A stretch of DNA of 64,000 nucleotides from Tetrahymena thermophila SB210 (taxonomy: Eukaryota > Ciliophora > Oligohymenophorea > Hymenostomatida > Tetrahymenidae): the NCBI RefSeq assembly GCF_000189635.1, contig NW_002476569.1, positions 126,727 to 190,726 of the forward strand. Direction: 5' to 3'. A program made the position numbers and the translations under genes. The notes beneath the pieces are model-generated. The model had not been told where the DNA came from. It was given only the letters and a program-made list of their open reading frames with translations, and searched no databases. Below are positions 1-10,855 of this stretch, piece after piece. Every line of letters begins with the position of its first letter. Positions within the stretch are counted from its first letter, which is position 1.

Positions 1-461
1 AGTCTTAATTACATTTTTTTAAATTTAATATAAAATATTGATAATATTATACTTATCTCAATCAACTTTATTATTAATTTATTAATTTGAGATTAAATTT
101 AAATTGATTATTTTATAATTAATTAATACTTATTTATTTCTACATTAACTTTTTTATTGATAAAATAATTTAATATTTTAATTTGTTTATTAAGTTGTAT
201 GTATGTATATCTATATAATATAATAAATATGACTTATTGGACGAAAGTCTTAATTAAATTTTTTTAAATTTAATATAAAATATTAATAATATTATACTTA
301 TCTCAATCAACTTTATCATTAATTTATTAATTTGAGATTAAATTTAAATTGATTATTTTATAATTAATTAATTCTCATTTATTTCTACATTAACTTTTTT
401 ATTGATAAAATAATTTAATATTTTAATTTGTTTATTATTTTGTATGTATGTATATCTATAA
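1..461. repeat. Two tandem direct repeats, period about 245 bases
   Basis: The stretch from 1 to about 213 recurs from 246 to about 461 with few changes. Both copies begin AGTCTTAATT and end in a GTATGTATGTATATCTATA run. No reading frame is evident. The first copy begins exactly at the window edge, so the array may extend further left. Confidence 0.8.
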
Positions 462-1999
462 TTTTGTTGACTTTCAAATTAATTATGAAATATTTGAATC
501 AAACTAGTTATATTCTTAAAGTAAATCATAAAACTATTCAAAATACTTTATAAATAATTATTAATCAATACCATTTAATGTATACATTTAATCAAATTAC
601 TAACTAATTTATATTTCTCAATAAATTAAAATAATCTTTTTATCATTATTTATCACTCTTATTATTTTTAAAAATGTTTTAATTAATAGTAAACACAATT
701 TTAAATACATGATCTAATTTAATTAAGTTCAATTAATTAATAATATAATCATTATAGAATTATTTACTATTTATATTTTAAATCTACTTTTATTTTTATA
801 ACTTCTCCCTCCATTTTTGTTATTATGTTAATTTATCTTGTATATTTTAATTATGGATTTATTTTTTAATTTATTATCTTAATTTATTTTATCAATATTT
901 ATTTTTATGAATAATTTTATTATTCTAAAAAAAAAAAAATCTAATTTTTGTTAAAATTATTTTTCAATTTTTTATTTTTATTCTCTCAATTTTTTATGTT
1001 AATTATTAAAATAATATCTTTCAATTCAAATTTATTAATTTTAATTGTTTTTTGTTTTCTCAAATGTTTCTTTCTAAGTATTATCCATCCATCTATTTAA
1101 TTTTTATACTAATTTTTTAATTAATTGCTATTCTGTTTAAGCTTTAAAATTTATTATTATATTATTAAGATGAATAAATTAAACTATTTAATTTACTTTA
1201 TAAATTAATTCTTCTTAGTAAGATTTATCTATGTTAAGTTATTCATCTTTTTAGTAATTTTTGTTTATTAATTCTTTAATTCTTATTTAATATTTTACAG
1301 TTATTTTTGGTAATCTTAAAATTACTAATACTCTGTAATTTTTAATCATGTAAAAAGATAAAATTGATTTTTACTTTATCTAATTTATTTAATAATTCTA
1401 AAATGTATTTTTCTTAAATATTTTGAATGAATGTTTTCAAATATTATTAAATAATATCAGTAAATTGATAAAAATAAATAAATGAATATATATAAATATT
1501 TTATATTTATTTTCAATTCAATTATTTAAATAGGGTAGTGATAATTTAAATGAATGTTTAATAGCTTATTGAATATTAAACTCACTTAATTAATAATAAT
1601 TTAGATTAATTTAGCTTCAAATTTATTTAGAGTGTATGAAAATCGTACAAAATATCAGAATAAGTAACTTGTAAATTCATTAAATTAATAATAATTTATA
1701 CAATAAATTTAAAAAATAATTCTCGTCTTAAATAAATTGAATCAATTTTCTTGGAAGGCTTAAATAAATGCAAAAATTTTGATAGTGATGTTTCGGCTTA
1801 TATCACGGAGTTTACAGTAAATCTCATGAATTTTCTCACCACTTTTAATTTTAATTTTATATTTTTCCTATAAAATCTAATTAAATAAAATAATGAAAAT
1901 AAAAGTCTTTCTTTTATCTCATTTAATTATTTTATAACTCGCTTCTCTAATAATTATGGATTACAATTAATATTAAATCATTAAAAATAATAAATTTTC
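462..1999. other. AT-rich non-coding stretch
   Basis: Only A/T-dominated sequence with homopolymer runs is visible. I found no frame with coding character on either strand under the ciliate code and no RNA gene. Confidence 0.5.
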
Positions 2000-2305
2000 A
2001 TGTTCCCAACTAATTAAAATCTTTTTGTTGTCTTTAAAAACAAAGATAAATTCACCACATAACCCTTTATCCCAATTTAAGATTCATGCCTTATTTTAAA
2101 CTTCCTGTCTCCCTACGAAGATATGCTTCTTGACCCTAATTACCCTAAAAATAATCTTAGAACTGAACTTCATTCTGACATTAGATATATCAAAGTTGTT
2201 GCTTATCTCTCCAGAAATTAACCAGACTATTATTAGAATTTGGCCATGTTACTTAAAAAATGTGAAGACATTGCCTAAGAGATGGATAGACATATTATAA
2301 AATGA
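2000..2305 (+). CDS. Small hypothetical protein (101 aa)
   Basis: An open frame under the ciliate code (TAA and TAG as Gln) runs from ATG at 2000 to TGA at 2303. The last 60 codons, from an internal ATG at 2123, look most like protein: they are richer in G and C than the flanks and contain stretches such as DPNYPKNN and LLKKCEDIAQEMDRH, which suggest a charged helix at the C terminus. The first 40 codons are less convincing and could be 5' flank or intron, so the real start may be 2123. I do not recognise the family. There is no clear neighbour in operon-like spacing. It could also be the last exon of a longer gene or a relic. Confidence 0.35.
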
Positions 2306-3239
2306 TATTATATTAATTATTGAATGATTTAAATTAATAAATTTTTACTAATTGCATGGTTATACATATTTGTTTTAACTATTAATAATAATAATATTCA
2401 GTTTAAATATTTTATTTTACTTAGACATCTTTTAGCATACTAATTTATTTAGCTTTCTTCCAAACTAGCTTTTATAATATCAGTTTATCAATATTTTTTT
2501 TAATTTTACTATCTAGTTTCAATACATGTTTGCTATTTTTCATTCTTAATGCTATTGAGGTTCCTAATGATGTCTGATAATTTATTAGCCTATTATTTAT
2601 TTTTGTTATCTATTTTACCTTTATTCTTTTATAATTTATCTTTTTATGATAATTATTTATACACCAAGTTCTATATTATATAAATCAACACTTTGTTTCC
2701 TTTACTTTAAATTTACACTAGGTTCTAATTCCAAAAATTTTAATACTCTTATCTCGCAACCCATTCATTTTCCTAAACAAGGTTTTACAGTGTTTATATA
2801 TTAATAAAATAAATATTTTTCACAATTTTAAAAAAATAAAATAGAAAAATAGATATACTTTTGTTCTTCAATTTAACTTTATTAGATAATTTATTTAAAA
2901 AATAAAATGAAAGATATAAAAGTACTTTAATTAATGTTTATAAATTAAGTTTTTTTTTATGATTGAATAAGTTTGTTATTTTTGAAAACAGATTTTTTAT
3001 TTGAAGGTTCAATGCTTGCTAAATAAATATATAAGATTTTAAATTTAATTTTTTGTTCATTTTTATGGAGTATTTGCAAGGTACTTTTAATAAATAAATA
3101 AATAATTTGCTTGTTTATTATAAACAGTAGGCTCTTTCTAAATATTATTTAATAAAATTTTTATAAAAGTCAATGAATAATAATTAATTATTTTGCTTCT
3201 AATTAAGTTCTTATCTATTTTGCAATTTCATATAAATAA
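2306..3239. other. AT-rich intergenic stretch
   Basis: I see no gene. It precedes the left edge of segmental duplication copy A, and its sequence is not shared with the DNA to the left of copy B. Confidence 0.5.
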
Positions 3240-3284
3240 TAGTATCATAAATAGCTAGCGTTTTAAAGTTTTATAGAGAAGTTA

Positions 3285-4130
3285 CTTAAGCACAAATTAA
3301 AAGAAATAGGAAATCCGTATCACTTATTAGGACTTGATGATAAGAAGCATTGCAGCAGAAAGATATTAAATCAGCTTATGAGGCAATGACTTTAAACTAT
3401 CACACTGATAAAAATATAGTGATATGGCTAACAGCTTTATAAATTACTGGAGATCTATAGCAAATGAAACAATTTGAAGAGATTAAATAAACAACTTTTA
3501 ACTAGCAAACAAAGTAGATGAAATGAATACTACACAAAGAAAGTTTGATGATGACTTGCTGAAGAGGGTATAAGAATTTAAGTAAATAAGAAGAGTGAAA
3601 GAAATAATAAATGAAAGACCTAATCAAAAGAAATGAAAAATAAAAAGTGGTAGAATAAATAACATAAGAAGAAGAAAAGCAAATACAGAGGTAAAAAGAG
3701 AAAAAAGGGCAGGATCTAAGTTAGTAATCAATAGTTTCATTTAAAAGTAAACTCAGTTAAAGATAAGCGGAGCAAGTAAGATAAAGTTCAAAAAAATCAA
3801 AAAATAATTAACATGTAAATTAAATAAAATGGATTAATAAAGCATATCATAATCTTGGACTCTAAAAAAAGGGCAGTAAAAGAATTTTTAACAGCAATTG
3901 CTGATAAATAAAACTCAACTCAAAACAGCAACTAAAGCTATAATAACGAAAATGAAGAATTCCAAAATTTAAACTCACTTAAAATTAGAATTTCTACTAA
4001 AAGAGTAAAAACATATAAAAATGATCAATTTAATTAATAGAAGTTAAAGCAAAAGAATCTAATAAACCAAAGGATATGCCCTTTAACACCAATAATTTAA
4101 ATAAAATTGCAGATATATTATCTAGAAAAA
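3285..4130 (+). pseudogene. Decayed J-domain (DnaJ-like) gene, copy A
   Basis: Around 3295-3415, two reading frames together show a J-domain. The first part gives LKEIGNPYHLLGLDDKK. A shift of frame then gives DIKSAYEAMTLNYHTDKN, which matches the helix II - HPD - helix III layout with HTD in place of HPD. Near 3515 the segment DEMNTTQRKFDDDLLKR resembles the J-domain end, followed by a Lys-rich helical tail. The frame is interrupted by shifts and TGA codons, so it is a relic unless unseen introns rescue it. A more deleted relative lies at 14425-15110 in the same position before the other kinase gene. J-domain proteins stimulate Hsp70, so a functional ancestor would have been a co-chaperone. 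Confidence 0.6.
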
Positions 4131-5166
4131 AGGTATCTCTAAAGTCTAATGATTGAATAGTATTAACAGTAGTGTTAGAGAATTTAATAGAAAGAAAAAA
4201 GTACTTTGAAGAGTCTCTAAAAAAATGGCTGAATTAATTAATTAATGAAAAGCAAAAAGAACAAATTAGAAATTTAATAAAAAAATAATATTATTAAAAA
4301 TAAAATGAGAATTAAAATTTAAAAAAGACTATTTTATAATAACCAAATAAGGTGGAAGAAATTCATTCAAAGATAAATTTGATCAAAATTATATTAAGAA
4401 ATATAAAAAACAAATAATAATAAATTCATCATTTAATCTTTAATCTTAAAAATGTATTTATTGTAATTTATTTATAATATGTATAAATAATTTAAAATTA
4501 ATTTATCTTCTTTTAATCTATTGTATTATTTACTTCTTTTACAAATATAAAACATATAAAGTTTTACTCATAATTAATTTATAGAGTTATTGAGGAAAAT
4601 TATATTTTTTCCTCCTTAATATATCCTTAATATAGAATGTTTATGGTAAATATAAAAGAATACTTTTTATTATATATTTATTAATAGAAAAAAATGTTAT
4701 TTAAAATAAAGTAAATTTAGAACTAAAGAAAAAGATTCTAGTTATAGGATTAATTAGAATAAAAAATATGAAGAAATCTACTAATTATGGATTTTCGATC
4801 AAATTTAAAAAATAAAATTAATATCATTGATTTAATATGGAAATATTTTTTTAATTCATTTTATCATAATTTATAAATTAATTTTTAAAATATTTTTTAT
4901 TTTAACAAAATAATAAATGAAAACTAATTGGCTTAAAAATGGGACTTAATTTAAATATTAAAAATAAATATTTATTAAAGGCTTTAATTTGATTTAGCTA
5001 GCCCAATCAATCTAAGGCTGCAAAAATTGGAACGTTATAAAGAAGAGGAATTAGTATATTCAAACAAATCTTTTTATTAAGTTAAAAAGCTGTATTTAGC
5101 AAAGCAAGTAAAAAATTAGATAAAGTTTGATAAAAGCTCTAAAAAAGTTTAGGTTGTCATAAGATA
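4131..5166. other. 5' flank of kinase/LRR gene A
   Basis: No gene is seen here. The last 430 bases or so, from about 4740, are well conserved with 15420-15855 upstream of copy B and probably include the promoter and 5' UTR. No motif could be assigned. Confidence 0.45.
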
Positions 5167-8100
5167 ATGAGTGTTAAGTAAACAAAGAAACAAATAGCTA
5201 GCTTAGTGGTTAATTGCTGCTCTAAAAAAACCAGTATTAAGAAGTTTTTCGAACTTATCGAGGTTTAACAAAGCCATTACACTGACTTCTCCTATTCAGG
5301 AAATGGTGCATTTTCATTTGTGCTAAAATCGACCAACAAAAAGACAGGCTAAATCGTAGCTCTGAAAGTGACTGAATGTGATGATAACGACATAAATGGT
5401 ATGAAGCAGGTTGATGAAGAATATAGACTGCTTAGATAATTTTCTAACTGTAAATACATCGTTTAGGTATTTAATTGTTTCTTTTTAACAGAAGAAGAAA
5501 GTTCAGATGAAGAGAGCAGTAATGATGATAGCGAGGAGATCAAAAAACAAAAAAAAGAAAAAAATCTGTTCTTTGTAGTTGAGCAAGAGTTCTGTTAAAG
5601 TAAATAATTTTAATTGCTTTTATTGTTTTAAGAGTATCATCGATCAAATAAGGAGTAGATTTAAAATTTAGTAGAGCGGCATTTTAATATTGCTACTTTT
5701 TGTTGATTTTGATAAGACTTTATTTGAAGATTTTCTTTTGTTTATGATCATTTATTTTGATCAAATTGAATTTAAAACAAAGAAAGTTAATGCATTATTC
5801 TAATAAAAAAATTTGAGATTTCTTATATCTTTCTTTGATAATTTGATTTTTCCATTTTCTTAATTCACCATTTTAAAAGAAGTGAATATTGATTGGTACT
5901 TATTAATAATAATTGATTGTTCCATTTATTTATCAAAATAATTAATATTTATATCATTCATTCATTTTAAAAATGATATTGCTTGATTTCTCATATTTTA
6001 TTTATCAAAAATTTAAATCAAATTTACTGATATATTCCTTTTATTTATTCACTTTATTAGCCTTAGACTCTAAGAAAGAATACATTCATTAGGTATTTAT
6101 TTTTTGATTATTTATATTTAAAACTAATAAATTTATGGAACAATCTTTATTTAATAAATCAATCATTTTTCTTTTAATTTTAATTATTAATTGATTTAAT
6201 CATTTTTTTGTAAAATTATTTATTCAAAACATACATTTAATGATACATAAATTAAAAAATTCGAGAAAGGAATAAATGAAGCCATTATTTTCTCTTCTTT
6301 ACAGCTTTAAATTTATAAAAGGATTTGACTTCGCCTTCTAAAAAAAAATTATTTAAAATTTCATAAAATTGCTATTCCTAAAATAAAAATATTGCCAATT
6401 TTTTAGGCACAGAGACAGAGGGCGATATTTCATTTAATTTTTATAATTTTAAGCTAATATTTTTCATTTTATATATATTATTTTTTAATTTTCAAAAAAT
6501 AACTCTCATATATCAAACCCCCCCTAAATCTACTCCTTATATGTTAATAAAAAGTATTCTTTTAGCTTAAGAGACAACTAATTTTCATTAATTTCATTTT
6601 ATTTTATCAAAAATAGCAAATTTAGAAAATTTCTTCACTCAATGCAGATTAAAAAAATCATATCCATGCTAACAATAGAAAGAAGTTATGGCAATTTAAA
6701 TGCTTGATTCTATAGCTTATCTTCACAGATTTGATTTACTTCATAGGGATATCAAACCATCTAATTTTCTTCTTTCATTAGATGAGAAGGAAATTCCTAC
6801 TGTCAAGATATGTAATCAAAAATTAAATAAATAAACCAACAATATATTCTTCTATTTTAAAAATTTCTTTGATTTTATTTATTTGATCTGAAAAAATAAA
6901 ATGAAATGATTTTTAAGAATTAAAGATAATCAATTAAATGATTAAATAAATTAGTTTATTAGTTATTAATTATTCTAATTAAAAATTTTCAATTTTAAAT
7001 ATTTTAAATAACTAAAATAAATTGAAAACTAATCATTTTTAAGCACGAATTAAACATTTTTGATAATCTTAACATCGATTAACTAAACTATGACTAAAAC
7101 GAATTGTATTTTTAATTATGGAAAATTAAGACTTTTAATAGTATTACCTAAAATATTTCATCCAAATTAAAAAAAATAAAATAAATAATTCAATTAAATA
7201 AATTTAACTTAAGCCTTACTATTTAAAATTTACTTATTTTTAAACTTAAAAATTAATTTATTTTTTATTTAAAATAAAAATTAGGTGATTTGTCTTTTGC
7301 TTCTGCTCTTAAGAACAATAAATCCAGAATTACAGTTTCTAAAATTGTAACTTAAACTTTCAATAAACATTTAATTTAACTTTAGTCTAATAAAATACTA
7401 AAAGAAAGGAACTTAAGCTTATTTTGCTCCAGAAGTAGAAAAAGGCATTTACAAAAAAGGGGTATTTTAAAAATTATAAATAATTTAAACAAAAATATTT
7501 TTTTTTAAAAATAAAAATATAGTCAGATATTTTCTCATTAGGAATAGTTTTGTTAGAGTTAGATAATATGGCAATTTTTAATTTTAACGAAACTACAAAT
7601 GAAGATAAATTAGAAATTAAATTTGCTAAGATTTTCCCTAATTATTAGATTGACAGACAATCATATATCTACAAGATAGCTTATTAATGTCTAAATTACT
7701 ATGTAGAAAATCGAAAATAAGCCATAGATTTACTCATTCAGTTCATATAAGAAAACTAAAATTATTTAGCAGTTGAACTTTCTTCTGTAATTAACAGAGT
7801 AAATATTTTTATTTTGATCTCTTCATTTGTAAAAAATTTATAAATGTAATTTTAGTCTTAATTATTGCAGAAATCAGAGCAACTAAGCTAAATTCAAAAA
7901 TCTATTATTGAAAAATAATAGAAAAAGAAGAGTGAAATCTTAGAACTCTCTTAATCATCCAAAGTAAATCAGTAATTTATAAGAAGGATATTTTTAATTC
8001 ATATTTATAATTTTAAAATCAATAGAATCAAAAACATTTCAAAAATTTAATCTAAATGTTTGATGTCCTTCAGTAAAAACCCTTTAAGGCATAAGAATAT

Positions 8101-10855
8101 GAAACTATTCTAAAGTTACTTTAGAGTATTCCTAAATATGACAGCAATTTTGAATTCATTTCTGTAGGTGCGAAAGGTTTGGTCCTTGGAACTTTTAACA
8201 AAACTTTAGGATTTAAAACAGTTTTAAAGATTCAATAAGTTCAATCTAAACATGAAGTTGTTCAAGAAGTTGGAATCATGAGAGATTGCTAAATGCCTCT
8301 TGTCATTAAGTTTTATGGCTATTTCTACTTGTCAGTCAATAAAAATGATGATTTTGTAGTTTATGAGATAGAGAAATGTTCTGGTAATATTTAAAAAATA
8401 AATAAATAAATTTTTTATCATTAATTTTCTTTTAATTATGTGAAAGTTTAATTTATAATTTATTATTTAAAGGTAACTTAAAATAGTATTTGACAAGACT
8501 TCAAAAAGAAAACATTGCCCTTACTGATAACCAAAAAATGCAAATTGCTGTATAGATTATTGATGTTGTAAATTATCTCAATTATAATGGAATTGTTCAC
8601 AGAGATATCAAATTAGATAACATTCTCTATATTGAAAGTTAATCTGATGTTCCCACAATTAAATTAGGTATTTTATTTTACTAATTTAGTTTTCATTTCT
8701 ATAAATAAATATTTATATTTCTCAATTCATTTTAAATTAGCCGATTTTGATCAATCTAGAAAGCTGCCTTATGAATTGTATTATAGAGATGATGAATTAG
8801 TTAAAGACTACTTTCCAGTATAAGGAATTGTAAATTTTTTAGATTAAAAATAAATTTATAACTTAATTAAAAAAAGAGTGGCACATTTGGGTATATAGCA
8901 CCAGAATTTTTCTAAAACATTTTGTACACTTTTGAGGTAATATATTTTCAATAACACATTTTAACTTTAATCTACTTACAATTCATTTTATTTTTTATTT
9001 CTTTATTTCTTTATTTATTTATTTATTTAGTTATTTATTTATTTATTTATTTGTAGTGTGAAGTATTCTCAGTTGGAGTTTGTCTTGCTTTATTAGATAA
9101 TTTTGAGAAATTAGAACCTGTTATTTTAAAAAAAGCACAAGATTACTTTTTTGGATTCAAAATACCTTTTGAATAAAATTTTCATGTAAAAGAAGAATTA
9201 ATAAACAGAAAGAGTTAGATTTATGATATCCTACTAAAAACTGTTGTATTTCAACCAAAGTAAAGGAAACCCTTATCTTAGATACTCCTTTACTTTTAAA
9301 AATAAGGATACTATTATTATTCTTAAATTTTTTCTCAAATTTCAACTGTAATTTTTCATTTAATTATAACTCTTTTATTCTTCATACATTCTTTTTAAAC
9401 TCAGGTCACTTCAGATCTTAAATATTTGAAAATACTTTCTCTTGATCATAAGTAAATTTTAATTATTCTATTAAATTTATTTATACCTCAATACTTTTTA
9501 AATTCATTTTTTTATTATTTTGGTTTTAATATTTTTAAATTATTTATAAAACAAGAAATTAAAAATTACTTAAAGGTGATGCTAGAAAAATCGCTTCCGA
9601 AATAGCTAAATATCCTACTCTCTCCACTTTAAGCCTTTGACCTCTAGTAATTTTTTACACATTTTCTCAATTTATAGTTTAAATAAATAATTAAAGAAAT
9701 CAAAGAATAACAAACAATATTTAATTAATTAAGTATTTTTGTTCATTTTAATTAGTAACAACAACATAGGCTCAGATGGGGCGAAAGCAATTGCTTCCGA
9801 AATAGCTAAATGTCCTACTCTCTCCACTTTAAGCCTTGACCTTGGGTAATTTTTTACACATTTTCTCAATTTATAGTTTAAATAAATAATTAAAGAAATC
9901 AAAGAATAACAAACAATATTTAATTAATTAAGTATTTTTGTTCATTTTAATTAGTAAAAACAACATAGGCTCAGATGGGGCGAAAGCAGTTGCTTCCGAA
10001 ATAGCTAAATGTCCTACTCTCTCCACTTTAAGCCTTGACCTTACGTAATTTTTTACACATTTTCTCAATTTATAGTTTAAATAAATAATTAAAGAAATCA
10101 AAGAATAACAAACAATATTTAATTAATTAAGTATTTTTGTTCATTTTAATTAGGTTAAACAACATAGGCTCAGATGGGGCGAAAGCAGTTGCTTCCGAAA
10201 TAGCTAAATGTCCTACTCTCTCCACTTTAACCCTTTGGCTTGGGTAATTTTTTACACATTTTATCAATTTATAGTTTAAATAAATAATTAAAGAAATCAA
10301 AGAATAACAAACAATATTTAATTAATTAAGTATTTTTGTTCATTTTAATTAGGGGGAATAGTATAGGCTCAGATGGGGCGAAAGCAGTTGCTTCCGAAAT
10401 AGCTAAATGTCCTACTCTCTCCACTTTAAGCCTTGACCTCTAGTAATTTTTACACATTTTATCAATTTATAGTTTAAATAAATAATTAAAGAAATCAAAG
10501 AATAACAAACAATATTTAATTAATTAAGTATTTTTGTTCATTTTAATTAGGATGAATAGTATAGGCTCAGATGGGGCGAAAGCAGTTGCTTCCGAAATAG
10601 CTAAATGTCCTTCTCTTTAAGATTTAAGGATTGATTTAAGGTATTTTATATTTGAATATAAAAATTAAAAGCACAAGGAATAATAATATATAAAATGTAA
10701 TTAATAATATTAAAATAAATAGGAATAATAAATTGAATGGGGATGTTTAGTTTATGAATCTTTTACCAAAAGATATTTAAATAAAAATTAAACATTTAAA
10801 TTAAGTAGTTTTTAATAGATTAATAGAAAATAATTAATTTGTAAAATAAAATTGA
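5167..10855 (+). CDS. Tandem two-kinase plus LRR-array protein, copy A (in-frame TGA at first array exon)
   Basis: Predicted exons are 5167-5599, 6617-6811, 7285-7346, 7405-7461, 7523-7798, 7871-7963, 8026-8383, 8473-8667, 8741-8829, 8877-8936, 9057-9347, 9405-9451, 9556-9646, 9756-9845, 9955-10044, 10154-10243, 10353-10442, 10551-10640 and 10723-10855; every join keeps phase. Kinase 1 spans about residues 40-330: loop SGNGAFSFV, VALK Lys67, HRDIKPSN with Asp189, DLS instead of DFG, and APE 238-240. Kinase 2 spans about 415-690: VGAKGLVLG, Lys440, HRDIKLDN with Asp536, DFD instead of DFG, and APE 594-596. An LRR array follows. Exon 13 has one extra base compared with copy B, creating an in-frame TGA at 9638-9640, so the product would be about 746 residues and lack the array. 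A predicted soluble Ser/Thr kinase; no membrane segment or signal peptide is seen. The substrate is unknown. Confidence 0.8.
5651..6537. mobile_element. TIR element in kinase gene intron 1 (copy A), MITE-like
   Basis: The 13-base terminal inverted repeats AGGAGTAGATTTA (5651-5663) and its complement (6525-6537) are perfect, and a TA dinucleotide flanks both ends. That is the target duplication typical of Tc1/mariner-type DNA transposons. The inside is AT-rich with no open frame long enough for a transposase, so it looks like a non-autonomous element. It accounts for most of the 1017-base first intron; the equivalent intron in the second kinase domain is only 89 bases long. The same element sits in copy B, so insertion preceded the duplication. 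Confidence 0.7.
9556..10640 (+). repeat. LRR exon/intron tandem array A (6 units, 199-base period)
   Basis: Six LRR exons (9556, 9756, 9955, 10154, 10353 and 10551 onward) are separated by five introns of 108-109 bases that are nearly identical. Each 90-base exon encodes one 30-residue repeat around a core NNIGSDGAKAVASEIAKC followed by PTLSTLSL. The inner units differ almost only in the last three codons before the donor and the first codons after the acceptor. Junction residues include D-L-G-K, D-L-T-L, W-L-G-G and D-L-Q-M. The first unit has a 91-base exon and a divergent start; the last has a divergent end (SLQDLRIDLR). Confidence 0.9.

Noticed and set aside
6829-6845. A TAAACCAAC stretch resembling the Tetrahymena chromosome breakage sequence
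   Set aside because: It does not continue as CTC and lies in an intron shared by both copies.
9157-9345. A minus-strand frame inside kinase gene A
   Set aside because: Antisense to exon 11 of the kinase gene.
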